Source: Streptomyces varsoviensis (lineage in GTDB: Bacteria; Actinomycetota; Actinomycetes; Streptomycetales; Streptomycetaceae). From it: DNA of 64,000 bases. The notes under the pieces were generated by a model. It searched no databases. It was not told the origin of the DNA and was given only the letters and a program-made list of their open reading frames with translations. Made by a program: the position numbers and the translations under genes. The DNA lies in NCBI RefSeq assembly GCF_000718635.1, contig NZ_JOBF01000026.1:1-64000 (forward strand), in the 5' to 3' direction. The stretch's first letter is position 1, and every line of letters starts with the position of its first letter. Below, piece by piece: positions 1 through 9,241 of this stretch.

Positions 1-228
1 CACCCACCCTCCCCCACCCACCGGGGTCCGCGGCCGAACGAACGGGAGGGGCCGGGTTCGGAGGGGTGGGGGTCCGGGACGCTGACGTGTATTTGTGGGC
101 CGGAGTTCCGGGTTCCTTCAGGATGCCGGGTGAGCGGCCCGTAAATATACGGTCCCGGACCCCCACCCCGGAGAGCCCGGCCCCGCACCCACCCACAACA
201 CCCACAACACCCGCACCCGGAACCAACG
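1..228. other. Gene-free left edge with a long hairpin
   Basis: No convincing gene lies in the first 228 bases. The stretch is GC-rich and holds a large inverted repeat (63-169, listed separately). Just before the stop codon of the first minus-strand gene there is a short CA-rich direct repeat around 189-215. The start of whatever gene lies to the left is not visible. Confidence 0.6.
63..169. repeat. 107-bp long hairpin with perfect 18-bp terminal inverted repeats
   Basis: Bases 63-80 (GGGGTGGGGGTCCGGGAC) are the exact reverse complement of 152-169. A second arm, 87-101, pairs with 136-150 over all 15 positions if three G-U wobbles are allowed, so 33 base pairs form in RNA with one asymmetric internal loop (81-86 against 151). 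The trinucleotide GGA flanks both ends (60-62 and 170-172), which could be a short target duplication. It lies about 60 bases past the stop of the minus-strand gene at 229-582. It could be an unusually long terminator, a MITE-like element or a structured RNA; there is no T-run to favour a simple intrinsic terminator. Confidence 0.7.
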
Positions 229-582
229 TCACGTCCAGAGCAACGCGATGAAGATATTGACCACCGTCAAACCACCCACAACCCCGAAAACCGGCGCCTC
301 CACCTTGTCGTCGTCCCGCTTCACATAGACCAGCCCCAAGATCACCACCAGCAACGCCAGCTTGACCCCGATCTTGACGGTGTTCACCGAGTAGTCCTCG
401 GCCTGGTTGAGCCCCACCAGCGCCACGCCCGTCACCAACATCGTCAGCGCACCGTGCAGCATCGCCGGCACCATGCGCGCCTCGCCCTTGCCCATCGCCT
501 TCATCTGGGTGAGAAAGCCGCCGAGCAGAGCCGCGATGCCGATGATGTGCAAGCCGACGACGGCGTGAATCAGTACGTCCAT
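229..582 (-). CDS. Small integral membrane protein
   Basis: A protein of 117 residues when started at the ATG giving MDVLIHAVVG; an upstream in-frame start at 612 is less likely because it would only add a short basic tail. It is almost entirely four hydrophobic segments (about residues 3-25, 38-60, 70-88 and 98-117) with a short charged loop (KRDDDK) before the last one. I recognise it as the type of conserved hypothetical membrane protein common in Streptomyces but cannot assign a function. It stands alone: the neighbour to the right is divergent and 430 bases away. Confidence 0.75.
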   Translation of the reverse strand: MDVLIHAVVGLHIIGIAALLGGFLTQMKAMGKGEARMVPAMLHGALTMLVTGVALVGLNQAEDYSVNTVKIGVKLALLVVILGLVYVKRDDDKVEAPVFGVVGGLTVVNIFIALLWT

Positions 583-1011
583 GAGGCCCGACAGTAGCCG
601 GGGCCATACCACCCCCCAGCAGCCAGGTCAGCCTCATTCGCCGCTTCGATCAGTGGCGGCCGAAATCTTTCCGTACGGACGCGAGTCCACCGATCACACC
701 CAGTCACAATCCCCACGGTTTCATCCAATACCGGTCATGCCCGCGCATCCCCGTGACGTACGGGCCTAGCGTCCTGCCCCAGGTGACCGGCTCCCCACGG
801 CCGCCGTCAGGGCGAGCGGCCCCCGCCAGGGTCCGTACCGCGCCCGAACGGCGACTGTCGGCCACTGCGCAGAGAAAGCCCGGCGGCGGTCCGCCCCCCT
901 ATACGGGCCACCGCCGGGCCGCCCGCCCCCGGCAAGAGGCAATAAGCAAAGACAAAAAACAGAAAAGCAAAAGGCAAAAGGCAAGAGCACCGAAAGGAAG
1001 TGACGGCCCCC
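583..1011. promoter_or_regulatory. Divergent intergenic region with a 5' leader hairpin
   Basis: About 430 bases separate the divergent membrane-protein and NlpC/P60 genes. A hairpin with a 9-bp stem (GCCCGGCGG at 878-886 pairing with CCGCCGGGC at 911-919) sits some 90 bases before the NlpC/P60 start, followed by an A-rich, T-poor stretch (about 935-1000) that should stay unpaired in the mRNA. Secreted NlpC/P60 genes in Streptomyces can carry c-di-AMP riboswitches; I looked for that layout and do not recognise it here. Confidence 0.4.
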
Positions 1012-2100
1012 GTGGCCTCGCACCGCAAGCCCAAACGGCCCAGGCCGTACACGCTCACCGGCAGCACGGCACGCACCGCCGCGACCCTCGCCCTCGCCGG
1101 CGCGGCCACCGGCACCGCACTCGAAGGCACCGGGCACGCCGCTCCCCAGCCCACTCCGGCCCAGGTCAAGACCCAGGTGGACCGCTACTACCAGGAAGCG
1201 GAGGCGGCAGCCGAGCGGTACAACGGCGCACGGGAGAAGGAGCGCGCGGCGCAGGACTCCCTGGACGAGCTGCGCGACGAGGCGGCGCGAAAAACGGAAA
1301 GGCTCAACGCGGCCCGTAACGCGCTGGGGGCGTACGCCACGGCGCAGTACCGCGAGGGCGGCCTGTCCCCGGCGGTGCGGCTGGCGCTCTCCGCCTCCCC
1401 CGAGCAGTACCTGGACCGGGCCTCACGCGCCGACCACATGGCGGGGCGGCAGACCGCCGCCCTGAAGCGCGTGGAACGCGAGCTGGAGGGGGTACGGCAG
1501 GTACGGACCGCCGCCGACGCGGAGCTGGCCCGCCTCAAGGAGTCGCAGAGCGAACTGGCGGCGCACAAACGATCCGCCGAGGCCAAACTGGACGCGGCGA
1601 AGCGCCTGCTGAAGGAACTGCCGCCGAAAAAAACCACGGACACACAGAACGAAGATTCAAGCGCGAACACCACCCGAGACACGGCGCTACAAGCGGCATC
1701 CCGCTCGGCGACACGAGCGGCTAGCGGCAATGGCACCACCCAGGCCCCCACGGAACGGGCCGCCCGCGCGGTGTCCTTCGCGTACTCGGCGCTGGGCAAG
1801 CCGTACGTGTGGGGGGCGACCGGCCCGTCCGCGTACGACTGCTCGGGCCTGACGCAGGCGGCCTGGCGAGCGGCGGGGGTGTCGCTGCCGCGCACGACGT
1901 ACACCCAGATCAACGCGGGATCGAAGGTCGCCCGCTCCCAATTGGCCCCCGGCGACCTGGTGTTCTTCTACTCGGGCGTCAGCCATGTCGGCATCTATGT
2001 CGGGGACGGCAAGATGATCCACGCGCCGCGCCCGGGGGCGCCGGTGCGGGTGGCGCCGATCGACCAGATGCCGTTCGCGGGCGCGACGCGCCCGGCGTAA
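1012..2100 (+). CDS. Secreted NlpC/P60 peptidoglycan endopeptidase
   Basis: A 362-residue cell-wall hydrolase predicted to cut peptide stems of peptidoglycan outside the cell. An Ala-rich signal-like segment (about residues 20-45) is followed by a long coiled coil (about 50-205, rich in A, E, K, R), a Thr/Ser linker, and a C-terminal NlpC/P60 domain with the catalytic Cys277 in DCSG, His325 in SHVGIYVG and a third polar residue near His337. This matches RipA/CwlO-like proteins. I place the start at the GTG at 1012 because the AAGGAAG at 994-1000 is correctly spaced from it, whereas the GTG at 1000 overlaps that ribosome-binding site. Confidence 0.9.
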   Translation: MASHRKPKRPRPYTLTGSTARTAATLALAGAATGTALEGTGHAAPQPTPAQVKTQVDRYYQEAEAAAERYNGAREKERAAQDSLDELRDEAARKTERLNAARNALGAYATAQYREGGLSPAVRLALSASPEQYLDRASRADHMAGRQTAALKRVERELEGVRQVRTAADAELARLKESQSELAAHKRSAEAKLDAAKRLLKELPPKKTTDTQNEDSSANTTRDTALQAASRSATRAASGNGTTQAPTERAARAVSFAYSALGKPYVWGATGPSAYDCSGLTQAAWRAAGVSLPRTTYTQINAGSKVARSQLAPGDLVFFYSGVSHVGIYVGDGKMIHAPRPGAPVRVAPIDQMPFAGATRPA

Positions 2101-2155
2101 ACCCAGACCCCACACCCAGGCCGCACCCCGCGCCTTACCTCAAGCCTTAACTCAC

Positions 2156-2185
2156 ACCGTGAGAAAGCACACCGCGAGAAAGCAC
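2156..2185. repeat. Two 15-bp direct repeats between convergent genes
   Basis: The unit ACCGTGAGAAAGCAC (2156-2170) is repeated at 2171-2185 with one change. The first copy overlaps a small hairpin, CTCAC-ACC-GTGAG (2151-2163). The array lies between the convergent NlpC/P60 and esterase stops. A similar core, CGTGAGAAAAGC, recurs at 20972 and in the array at 29160-29250. Confidence 0.6.
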
Positions 2186-2196
2186 ACCTCAAAAAC

Positions 2197-3312
2197 TCAC
2201 CCCTTGAGCTGATGGGTCAGCCACTTGAAGACCTCCGGCACCTGCTTCCGCCACACGACCGTGCCGTGCCCGCCGGCGCCCTTCGGGATCTTCTCCACGT
2301 GCACGGTGGTCGGGGCCTTGGCCGCCTGCTGGAGGGCCATACCGGCCTGGTAGCCGTCGCCGTCCGCGCCCGAGACGAACAGGGCGGTCCGCGGCGGCGT
2401 CACCGCGTGCTGGAGGATCTTCCACGGGTTGTTCTTCTCCCGCAGCACCGGGTCCTTGGCGGTCAGCGCGACGGGCTCGGCAGCCGGGTCGTTGTAGCCG
2501 GACAGGCTCACTCCCGCCCGGTAGCGGTCCGGGTGCTCCACGGCGAGCTTGGCGGCGCAGTGCGCGCCGGCCGAGTATCCGGCGACGGCCCAGCCGTCGG
2601 GCTTCTCCGCGGCCCGGAAGTTGTCCGTGACCATCTTGCGGACGTCGACGCTCAGCCAGGTGTCGGCGTTGACCTTGCCGGGAACGTTGGCGCAGCCGGT
2701 GTCGGTGTCCCCGAGGAGGGTGGTGCGGGGCGCGACGATGATGAACGGCGCCACCTCGCCCTTCTCCATCAGCGGCTTGAGCTGCGTGTTGACGCTCAGC
2801 GACCCGAACCACGCCTTGGCCGAGCCGGGGAAGCCCGGCAGCACCTCGACCACGGGGAAGGTGCGGTCGCGGTAGGCGGGGTCGTCGTACTGCGGCGGCA
2901 GCCAGACGTACACCTCGCCCTCCACCCCGGAGATCCGCCCCTTGAGCTGGGTGACCCGTACCCCCGGCCCCATCCGGGGGTCGCCGGCCGGCTTGAAGTC
3001 CTGCTTGACCTTGGGTTCGTGCTTCACCGACTTGCCGCCCGTGCCGTCGGCGCCGAGGTCCGCCGCCGCGTTGACGTGGTCGCCGGTGCCGAGCAGGTCG
3101 TCCCAGTTGTCGAAGAGCCCGTTGGAGTTGTTCACGATCACGAAGACCATGACGACCGCCGTGGTCTGCGCGAAGAGCAGCATGACGAACCGCGTCACCG
3201 CCCGTACGGGCCGCGGCCCGCCTATTCGGCTCCACAGCAGCAGCGGCACCGCCAGGGCGGCGATCACCAGCACAATCGACGTGAGGAAGAAAGGCGTCCC
3301 CGTCAGGCTCAT
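2197..3312 (-). CDS. Membrane-anchored esterase (antigen 85/esterase D-type alpha/beta hydrolase)
   Basis: A 371-residue protein with two N-terminal membrane segments (about 8-28 and 38-60) and an external hydrolase domain. The nucleophile motif is GYSAGA with Ser247; LPGFPGSAKAWF (about 158-169) fits the oxyanion region and GAGGHGTVVW near the end supplies the likely catalytic His. This is the PF00756 putative esterase fold used by mycolyltransferases and acyl esterases; the substrate is unknown. The ATG at 3312 is preceded by a weak purine-rich GAAACGAGAG. The gene reads towards the NlpC/P60 gene and is likely monocistronic. Confidence 0.85.
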   Translation of the reverse strand: MSLTGTPFFLTSIVLVIAALAVPLLLWSRIGGPRPVRAVTRFVMLLFAQTTAVVMVFVIVNNSNGLFDNWDDLLGTGDHVNAAADLGADGTGGKSVKHEPKVKQDFKPAGDPRMGPGVRVTQLKGRISGVEGEVYVWLPPQYDDPAYRDRTFPVVEVLPGFPGSAKAWFGSLSVNTQLKPLMEKGEVAPFIIVAPRTTLLGDTDTGCANVPGKVNADTWLSVDVRKMVTDNFRAAEKPDGWAVAGYSAGAHCAAKLAVEHPDRYRAGVSLSGYNDPAAEPVALTAKDPVLREKNNPWKILQHAVTPPRTALFVSGADGDGYQAGMALQQAAKAPTTVHVEKIPKGAGGHGTVVWRKQVPEVFKWLTHQLKG

Positions 3313-3470
3313 CAAGCTCTCGTTTCCGGATCAAGGGCAGCCGCAGGGGGCAGAGCTGCCAACGGCCCCGTAGGGCCTCTCGACCGGATGAGATGGCGAA
3401 CGCACCGTCAAGGTTCCGCTTGTGACGAGAGCGTCATATAGCGCCCGGGGCGGAGGTGGAACCTCGGACC

Positions 3471-4190
3471 TCAGACCAGCCGCCGGGCGGTGGCCCACCG
3501 CGTGAGCTCGTGCCGGTTGGAGAGCTGGAGCTTGCGCAGCACGGCGGAGACGTGCGACTCGACGGTCTTCACCGAGATGAAGAGCTGCTTGGCGATCTCC
3601 TTGTACGCGTAGCCGCGGGCGATCAGGCGCAGGACCTCGCGCTCACGCTGGGTGAGCCGGTCCATGTCCTCGTCGACCGGGGGCGCGTCGGTCGACGCGA
3701 AGGCGTCGAGGACGAAGCCGGCCAGCCGCGGGGAGAAGACCGCGTCGCCGTCCTTGACCCGGAAGACGGCGTCGACCAGGTCCGTACCCGTGATGGTCTT
3801 GGTGACGTAGCCGCGCGCGCCGCCGCGGATGACGCCGATGACGTCCTCGGCGGCGTCGGAGACGGACAGCGCGAGGAAGCGCACCGGCTGCTCGGGGGCG
3901 GCCGCCAACGCGGCGCAGCGGCGCAGCACTTCCACGCCGCCGCCGCCGGGCAGGTGCACGTCGAGGAGGACGACCTCGGGGCGGGTCGCGGTGATGACGG
4001 TGACGGCCTGGTCCACGTCGGCGGCCTCGCCGACGACCTCGACGCCCGTACGGTCCGTCTCGCCGATCTCGGCCTGTACGCCCGTACGGAACATCCGGTG
4101 GTCGTCCACCAGCACCACCCGCACCGTACGACCGCCGCCCGCGCCGCCGGTACCGCCCGCCGCGCCCGCTACCTCGTTGCCCTCACTCAT
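3471..4190 (-). CDS. NarL/LuxR-family response regulator
   Basis: A 239-residue DNA-binding response regulator. The receiver domain (about 23-145) has the acidic pair DD29-30 and phospho-acceptor Asp77 in VVLLDVHLP. The C-terminal LuxR helix-turn-helix includes LTQREREVLRLIARGYAYKEIAKQL. It follows the PspC-domain histidine kinase by 122 bases on the same strand, so the two form a two-component system. ATG at 4190 has GAGGG seven bases upstream and is preferred over the ATG two codons earlier. The Gly/Ala-rich first 20 residues are probably disordered. Confidence 0.92.
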   Translation of the reverse strand: MSEGNEVAGAAGGTGGAGGGRTVRVVLVDDHRMFRTGVQAEIGETDRTGVEVVGEAADVDQAVTVITATRPEVVLLDVHLPGGGGVEVLRRCAALAAAPEQPVRFLALSVSDAAEDVIGVIRGGARGYVTKTITGTDLVDAVFRVKDGDAVFSPRLAGFVLDAFASTDAPPVDEDMDRLTQREREVLRLIARGYAYKEIAKQLFISVKTVESHVSAVLRKLQLSNRHELTRWATARRLV

Positions 4191-4312
4191 CGCCATCCCT
4201 CATCGCTCGTCCCGCTCGTCCCTCAGCCCACTCAGCTCAGCCGACCCGCACAAACCCACTCAGCCCAGCCGCCCCCCACCACGACAACCCACTCCGCGGT
4301 TCGCTCCGCGGC

Positions 4313-5587
4313 TCACTCCGACCGCTCCATCTCCAGTTCCACCTCGGTACCGCCGTCCGGCGCGGACCGCAGGCGCGCCGTGCCGCCGTTGCGCTGCATT
4401 CTGCCGATGATCGACTCCCGTACGCCCATCCGGTCGCCCGGCACGGCGTCCAGGTCGAAGCCCGGCCCCCGGTCCCGTACGGAGACGAAGACCGTGCGCC
4501 CCTCGACCTCCGCGAAGACCTGGACCGCCCCGCCCTCGCCACCGTACTTGGCCGCGTTGACCATCGCTTCCCGCGCGGCCTGCATCTGTGCGCCCAGTTT
4601 GTCGTCCAGCGGGCAGTCGCCGACCACGACGACCTCGATCGGCACGCCGTGGTGGTCCTCGACCTCGGCCGCCGCCGCCTTCACGGCCTCCGCCAGCGTC
4701 TGCGGCGCCTGCGCCTCGTCCTTGCCGCGCCCCTCCGGCCGGTGCAGCCAGGCCCGCAGCTCCCGCTCCTGGGCGCGCGCGAGGCGCGAGACCTCGCGCG
4801 AGTCCTCCGCGTTGCGCTGGATCAGGGTGAGGGTGTGCAGGACCGAGTCGTGGACGTGGGCGGCGACCTCGGCGCGCTCCTGCGCGCGGATGCGCATCGT
4901 GCGTTCCTCGGTGAGGTCCTGCGTCATGCGTACGAGATAGGGCCCGGCCAGCAGCGCGATGCCGACCAGTACGGCCAGCGACGCCTGGAGGACCGTACCG
5001 AGGTGCCGGGCCGACCCCTGGAGCACCACGATGCCCGTGACGCCCACGCCGACCAGGGCGACGCCCGTCGCGCCGCGCGCCAGCGGCAGCACCCCCTTGG
5101 CCCGGCCGACCTCCATCCAGTGCGCGCGGCGGGCGTTGTCGGCCTGCCGCCAGACCAGGGCGACGCCCGCGCCGATGAGGAGTACGGGCCAGATGTAGGC
5201 GTTGGCGCGGCCGAGGTGGAGGTTGTCGAGGAAGATCGCGGCCCCGATGACGAGGGCGATCAGCGCGAAGATCTGGCCGCGGTCGGGCTTGCGGATGAGC
5301 AGCCGGCGCCTGCCGTCCGGGAGCGTCTCGACCGGCGCGCGCCGCGCCTCGACGCCGCCGACGCCGAGCGGCACGACGAACCAGAACACCGCGTACAGGA
5401 CCGCGCCCAGCCCCTGCGACATGAGCAGCGCGGCGAACACGACGCGCACCCACGACACCGGCAGCCCCAGGTGCCCCGCGAGCCCCCGCGCCACGCCGCC
5501 CAGCATCCGCCCCTCCGCGCTGCGGTAGAGCTTGCGCAGCGGCGGGGCGGCGTCCGGGTCGGGGGGCGCGGTGTAGGCGGCGGTCAT
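4313..5587 (-). CDS. PspC-domain sensor histidine kinase
   Basis: A 424-residue membrane kinase, partner of the NarL-type regulator just downstream. A PspC domain occupies about residues 15-75 (LYRSAEGRMLGGVARGLAGH then hydrophobic helices), followed by further membrane segments to about 210. A dimerisation/phosphoacceptor helix contains HVHDSVLHTLTLI, and the ATPase domain has the N-box EAMVNAAKY, G1 DRGPGFD and G2 GVRESIIGRM. The architecture suggests sensing of envelope stress; that is inference from the PspC domain. The start is taken at the ATG giving MTAAYTAPP; upstream codons would add a tail without a clear ribosome-binding site. Confidence 0.9.
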   Translation of the reverse strand: MTAAYTAPPDPDAAPPLRKLYRSAEGRMLGGVARGLAGHLGLPVSWVRVVFAALLMSQGLGAVLYAVFWFVVPLGVGGVEARRAPVETLPDGRRRLLIRKPDRGQIFALIALVIGAAIFLDNLHLGRANAYIWPVLLIGAGVALVWRQADNARRAHWMEVGRAKGVLPLARGATGVALVGVGVTGIVVLQGSARHLGTVLQASLAVLVGIALLAGPYLVRMTQDLTEERTMRIRAQERAEVAAHVHDSVLHTLTLIQRNAEDSREVSRLARAQERELRAWLHRPEGRGKDEAQAPQTLAEAVKAAAAEVEDHHGVPIEVVVVGDCPLDDKLGAQMQAAREAMVNAAKYGGEGGAVQVFAEVEGRTVFVSVRDRGPGFDLDAVPGDRMGVRESIIGRMQRNGGTARLRSAPDGGTEVELEMERSE

Positions 5588-5699
5588 GCCACGATCGTCA
5601 CATGTCAGCGGGGACCCGGGCATCAGGGTCACCCCTGAGGGGACCCGCAGAGCCGCGCCACGCCGCCCCTGGGACCGCCCGGCGCCGCCGCCCCCGGCG

Positions 5700-7748
5700 T
5701 CACTTCAGGGGGCGGAAGCCCTGACGCACGTTCTCGAAGACCGGCCGGAACTCGTCCCACATGGTCGAGGGCGCCGAGAGGTAGATGGCGTACTCGTCGC
5801 CACCCTCGTGCCCGAAGCCGAGGTCGATGGCGCGGAACTCCCGGGCCTTGCCCTGGAACGTGAACTCCCACACGGCGGCCGGCTCCCCGAGGAACTCCGT
5901 CCTCTGCATCCGCCCGAGCTTGTAGCCGCGCTGCTCCGTCTTCACCTGCGACTCCACCTCCTTCCAGTGCGCGAGGTGGTCGGGGCTGGCGAAGTCGAGG
6001 ACGTTCACCTGGATGCGCGCGAGGCCGCTGGGGTCGATGTAGTTGACCTCGGTGGAGTTCTTCTCCTGCCGGGTCCAGCCGTCCGGTACGGGGAAGCTGA
6101 CACCCAGCTCATGCTCCGTCACCTTCCGGTAGCCGCCCGGTACCGGCGGCGGGGCGGGCATTTTGGACTTGCCGGGCGTGGGCTTCGCCGACCGCGTCGC
6201 GGAGGGCTTGGCGTCCTGCCCGCCGGAGACACCGGCCGAGGCGGTGGAGTCGCCCGAGCCGCTCTTCTCCGTGACGTAGTAGTACGTGCCGCCGGCCGCG
6301 GCTATGACGGCCACCATGGCCATCGCGGTCCACAGGACCGTACGGCCGCGGCCGCGGCGCTTGTCCGAGGAGCCCTTGCCCGGCGAGGGCGATGACGGTC
6401 CGGGGCCCGCCTCGGCCGGGGACGCGGCGCCGAAGCCCGGTCCCGCCGCCGCGTAGGAAGCCTCGTAGGACGCCGCGTGGGAGGGCGCCTGGGCCGTAGG
6501 GCCGGTGCCGAAGCCGGCGGCCGGGTCCGCGCCGACGGCGGTCGGGCCCGTACCCGCGCCCGGCCCGTAGCCCTCCCGGGTGCCCGTGCCCGTACCGGCG
6601 CCGTTGGTCGCGCCCGGCCCGTAGCCCCGCCCGGTGCTCGTACCCGGGCCCGTGTCCGTATCCATGGCCATGGCCGGGCCGAACCCCGGAGGCGGGGCCG
6701 CCGTGACCCCAGTAGCGCTCGCGGCCCCCGCGGCCGTACCGCCCGCCGCCGTACCGCCGCTCCCCACGCCCGAACCAGCCGCGCCAACCGAACCAACCGT
6801 CCCGGCCGCCCCAGCCGAACCAACAGAGCCGGCCGCCCCAGCCACGCCAACCGCCCCGGCCGGCTTGACCATCGCGTCGATGTACGCGGTCTCGGCCTCC
6901 GCCATCGGCTCGCGCAGTATCTGCTCCACCAGCTCGGCCGGCGGCCGGAACTCCGGCTCCTTCGCCAGCAGCGTCTCGACCAGCTTCGCCAGCGGGCCCG
7001 CCCGGCGCGGCGGTTCGAAGGGGTCCACGGCGATCGAGTAGGCCGTCTCCACCGGCGTGTCCTTGCGGAACGGCGGCCGGCCCTCCAGCGCCTGGTAGAG
7101 CGTGGCCCCGAGCGCCCACAGGTCGGAGGCGGGCCCCGGACTGCCGCCCTTGACCCGCTCGGGCGCGATGTAGTCGATGGAGCCGACCATCTCGCCGGTC
7201 TTGGTCAGCGTCGACGTGCCACTGGACTGCGCGATGCCGAAGTCGGTGAGCACGACGCGGCCCTCGGCGCCGAGGAGTACGTTGCCGGGCTTCACGTCGC
7301 GGTGCAGCACCCCGGCCGCGTGGGCCGCCCGCAGCGCCGCGATCATGCCGCGCCCGATCCGGGCCGTCTCCTCCGGCGAGATGGTGCCGTACTCCTTGAG
7401 CACGTCGCCGAGGGTCGTCGACGGCACGTACTCCATCACGATGCACGGCCGGCCGCGGTCCTCGACCACATCGTGGACGACCACCACGTTCGGGTGCGCG
7501 ATCCGGGCCGCGCTGCGCGCCTCGCGGCGGGTCCGCTCGTAGAGCGTCGCGAGCTCGTCGTCCTCCAGATACGGGGAGATGTGGATCTGCTTCAGGGCCA
7601 CCTGGCGGCCCAGCAGCTCGTCCTCGGCGCGCCACACCGTGCCCATGCCGCCGCGGCCTATCCGTTCGAGAAGCCGGTACCGTCCGGCGACCAGCCGCTG
7701 CTCATCGGACCGCGTCCCCGGCTCCCCGCCCGTCACCGACTCCGACAC
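5700..7748 (-). CDS. Transmembrane Ser/Thr protein kinase
   Basis: A 682-residue eukaryotic-type kinase. The cytoplasmic kinase domain (about 24-285) has GRGGMGTVWRAED, Lys53 in VALKQIH, HRDVKPGN with Asp151, and DFG with Asp169, so it should be active. A Gly/Ala/Pro-rich linker (about 290-470) leads to one membrane helix (VLWTAMAMVAVIAAAGG) and an external domain of about 140 residues (GVSFPVPDGWTRQEKNSTEV onward) instead of PASTA repeats. The kinase at 19097-20854 carries a related external domain, so both may read similar signals. It is divergent from a PspC-domain gene and follows the sensor kinase locus. Confidence 0.93.
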   Translation of the reverse strand: MSESVTGGEPGTRSDEQRLVAGRYRLLERIGRGGMGTVWRAEDELLGRQVALKQIHISPYLEDDELATLYERTRREARSAARIAHPNVVVVHDVVEDRGRPCIVMEYVPSTTLGDVLKEYGTISPEETARIGRGMIAALRAAHAAGVLHRDVKPGNVLLGAEGRVVLTDFGIAQSSGTSTLTKTGEMVGSIDYIAPERVKGGSPGPASDLWALGATLYQALEGRPPFRKDTPVETAYSIAVDPFEPPRRAGPLAKLVETLLAKEPEFRPPAELVEQILREPMAEAETAYIDAMVKPAGAVGVAGAAGSVGSAGAAGTVGSVGAAGSGVGSGGTAAGGTAAGAASATGVTAAPPPGFGPAMAMDTDTGPGTSTGRGYGPGATNGAGTGTGTREGYGPGAGTGPTAVGADPAAGFGTGPTAQAPSHAASYEASYAAAGPGFGAASPAEAGPGPSSPSPGKGSSDKRRGRGRTVLWTAMAMVAVIAAAGGTYYYVTEKSGSGDSTASAGVSGGQDAKPSATRSAKPTPGKSKMPAPPPVPGGYRKVTEHELGVSFPVPDGWTRQEKNSTEVNYIDPSGLARIQVNVLDFASPDHLAHWKEVESQVKTEQRGYKLGRMQRTEFLGEPAAVWEFTFQGKAREFRAIDLGFGHEGGDEYAIYLSAPSTMWDEFRPVFENVRQGFRPLK

Positions 7749-7813
7749 CGTGCTCCCCTCTGGTTCCCCGCTTCATGTTCGATGGATCACGATAGCGGCC
7801 ATTGCCTAAGGGA

Positions 7814-7828
7814 CGTTCTCAGGGAACG
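7814..7828. promoter_or_regulatory. 15-bp palindrome in the kinase/PspC divergent promoter
   Basis: CGTTC-TCAGG-GAACG is a perfect inverted repeat midway between the divergent kinase and PspC-domain starts, a reasonable place for an operator. A TTGACA hexamer at 7864-7869 lies only 11 bases before the ATG at 7881, too close to be its -35 unless the real start is further in. No regulator is identified. Confidence 0.3.
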
Positions 7829-7880
7829 GCCAGGGTTGCCGCGGATGCCTCACCCGCCCATGGGTTGACACCATGTACGT

Positions 7881-9188
7881 ATGACCGACGCACCCACCGC
7901 CGAAACGGCGGACAGCGCTCCGGGCGCCAGGCCGCCCCTGCGGCGCAGCCGCGAGCACAAGGTGGTCGCCGGAGTGTGCGGCGGGCTCGGCCGCTGCTTC
8001 GACCTCGACCCCGTCATCTTCCGGGTGGTGCTGGGCATCCTGTCCGTCGCGGGCGGCCTCGGCCTCATCGCGTACGGCTTCGCGTGGCTGCTGGTGCCGT
8101 TGGAGGGCGAGGAGGAGAACGAGGGGCGGCGGCTGCTGTCCGGCCGGGTCGAGGGGCCCGCGCTGACGGCGGTGCTCTGCGCGCTCGTCGGCAGCGGACT
8201 GTTCCTGTCGATGCTCAACAACGGCGGCGTCGTCTCCTTCTCACTGCTGCTCATCTGCGCCATGGCCGGTGCCACGTACTGGTCGCAGCAGCGCCGGCAG
8301 TCCGCCGACGGCGCCGGCGAGACCGCCGCCACCAGCGCCGCGACCACGCAGAAGGACGCGCCGCCGGAGACCAAGGCGCCGCCCGCGCCCGGCGCGCCGT
8401 CCTGGTGGCGCGACCCGATCGTCAAGGACGGCGCGACGGGCCATTCCTCGGCCGGCACGGGCTATTTGTGGGGTCCCGACTACGGCCCGGAAGAGCGCCC
8501 CTCCGCGACGCGCGGCCGGAAGGCGGCGGAGCGCGTGGCCCGGCGGTCCGCCAAGCGCGGCCGTCCGCTGGGCGGCTGGGTCTTCCTGTGGGCGCTCGCC
8601 GCCGCGGGCCTGGCCATCGGCGTGACCTGGCGCCACCAACCACTGGGCACCAGCCTGGAGATCGGCTTCGCGTGCGCGCTCGGCGTCTTCGGCCTCGGCA
8701 TCACGGTCAGTTCGCTGTACGGGCGTACGGGCGGCGGCACCCTCGTCGCGGCCATCGTGACCGCCCTGCTGCTGACGGGGGCCGCGGCGCTGCCCAAGTC
8801 CGTGACGGCCGACTGGTCACGCAAGACCTGGGCCCCCGCGAACGCCTCGGACGTACGCCCCGACTACCGGATCGGCAGCGGCGTCGGCACCCTCGACCTG
8901 ACCGGCGTCGACTGGCGCGGTAACCGGACGGTCGCGACGCGGGCCGAGGTCGGCGCGGGGCGGCTCACGGTGACGGTGCCCGACGACGTCACGGTCGAGG
9001 CGGACGTACGGATCGGCGTCGGCGACGTCCAACTGCCCGGCGAGACGCCCGGCGACATCGACATCAAGCCCGGCCAGCACCGCGAGACGACGCTGAAGCC
9101 GGTCAACGGCAAGCCCTCGCGCGGCACGCTGGAGCTCTCGCTCAAGGTGGGGCTGGGACAGGCCGAGGTGATCCGTGAGAGGCCATGA
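7881..9188 (+). CDS. PspC-domain multispanning membrane protein with C-terminal beta domain
   Basis: A 435-residue protein. Residues about 20-80 form a PspC domain (LRRSREHKVVAGVCGGLGR), then there are about four further membrane segments to residue 310, and an extracytoplasmic C-terminal half with short repeated beta-strand patterns (TVEADVRIGVGDVQLPG) resembling the DUF2154/LiaF-like fold of cell-envelope stress proteins. It is divergently arranged with the Ser/Thr kinase and near the PspC-type sensor kinase, which suggests a shared envelope-stress theme. No good ribosome-binding site precedes the ATG, so a leaderless or slightly later start is possible. Confidence 0.85.
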   Translation: MTDAPTAETADSAPGARPPLRRSREHKVVAGVCGGLGRCFDLDPVIFRVVLGILSVAGGLGLIAYGFAWLLVPLEGEEENEGRRLLSGRVEGPALTAVLCALVGSGLFLSMLNNGGVVSFSLLLICAMAGATYWSQQRRQSADGAGETAATSAATTQKDAPPETKAPPAPGAPSWWRDPIVKDGATGHSSAGTGYLWGPDYGPEERPSATRGRKAAERVARRSAKRGRPLGGWVFLWALAAAGLAIGVTWRHQPLGTSLEIGFACALGVFGLGITVSSLYGRTGGGTLVAAIVTALLLTGAAALPKSVTADWSRKTWAPANASDVRPDYRIGSGVGTLDLTGVDWRGNRTVATRAEVGAGRLTVTVPDDVTVEADVRIGVGDVQLPGETPGDIDIKPGQHRETTLKPVNGKPSRGTLELSLKVGLGQAEVIRERP

Positions 9189-9241
9189 ACGAGAATGGCG
9201 GGACAGCGTCCGCTGCCGCCACTCCCCATCGGAGGTACGCC

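Noticed and set aside
878..1000. c-di-AMP (ydaO-type) riboswitch before the NlpC/P60 gene
   Set aside because: Only a single simple hairpin is visible; the conserved multi-stem layout is not recognised.
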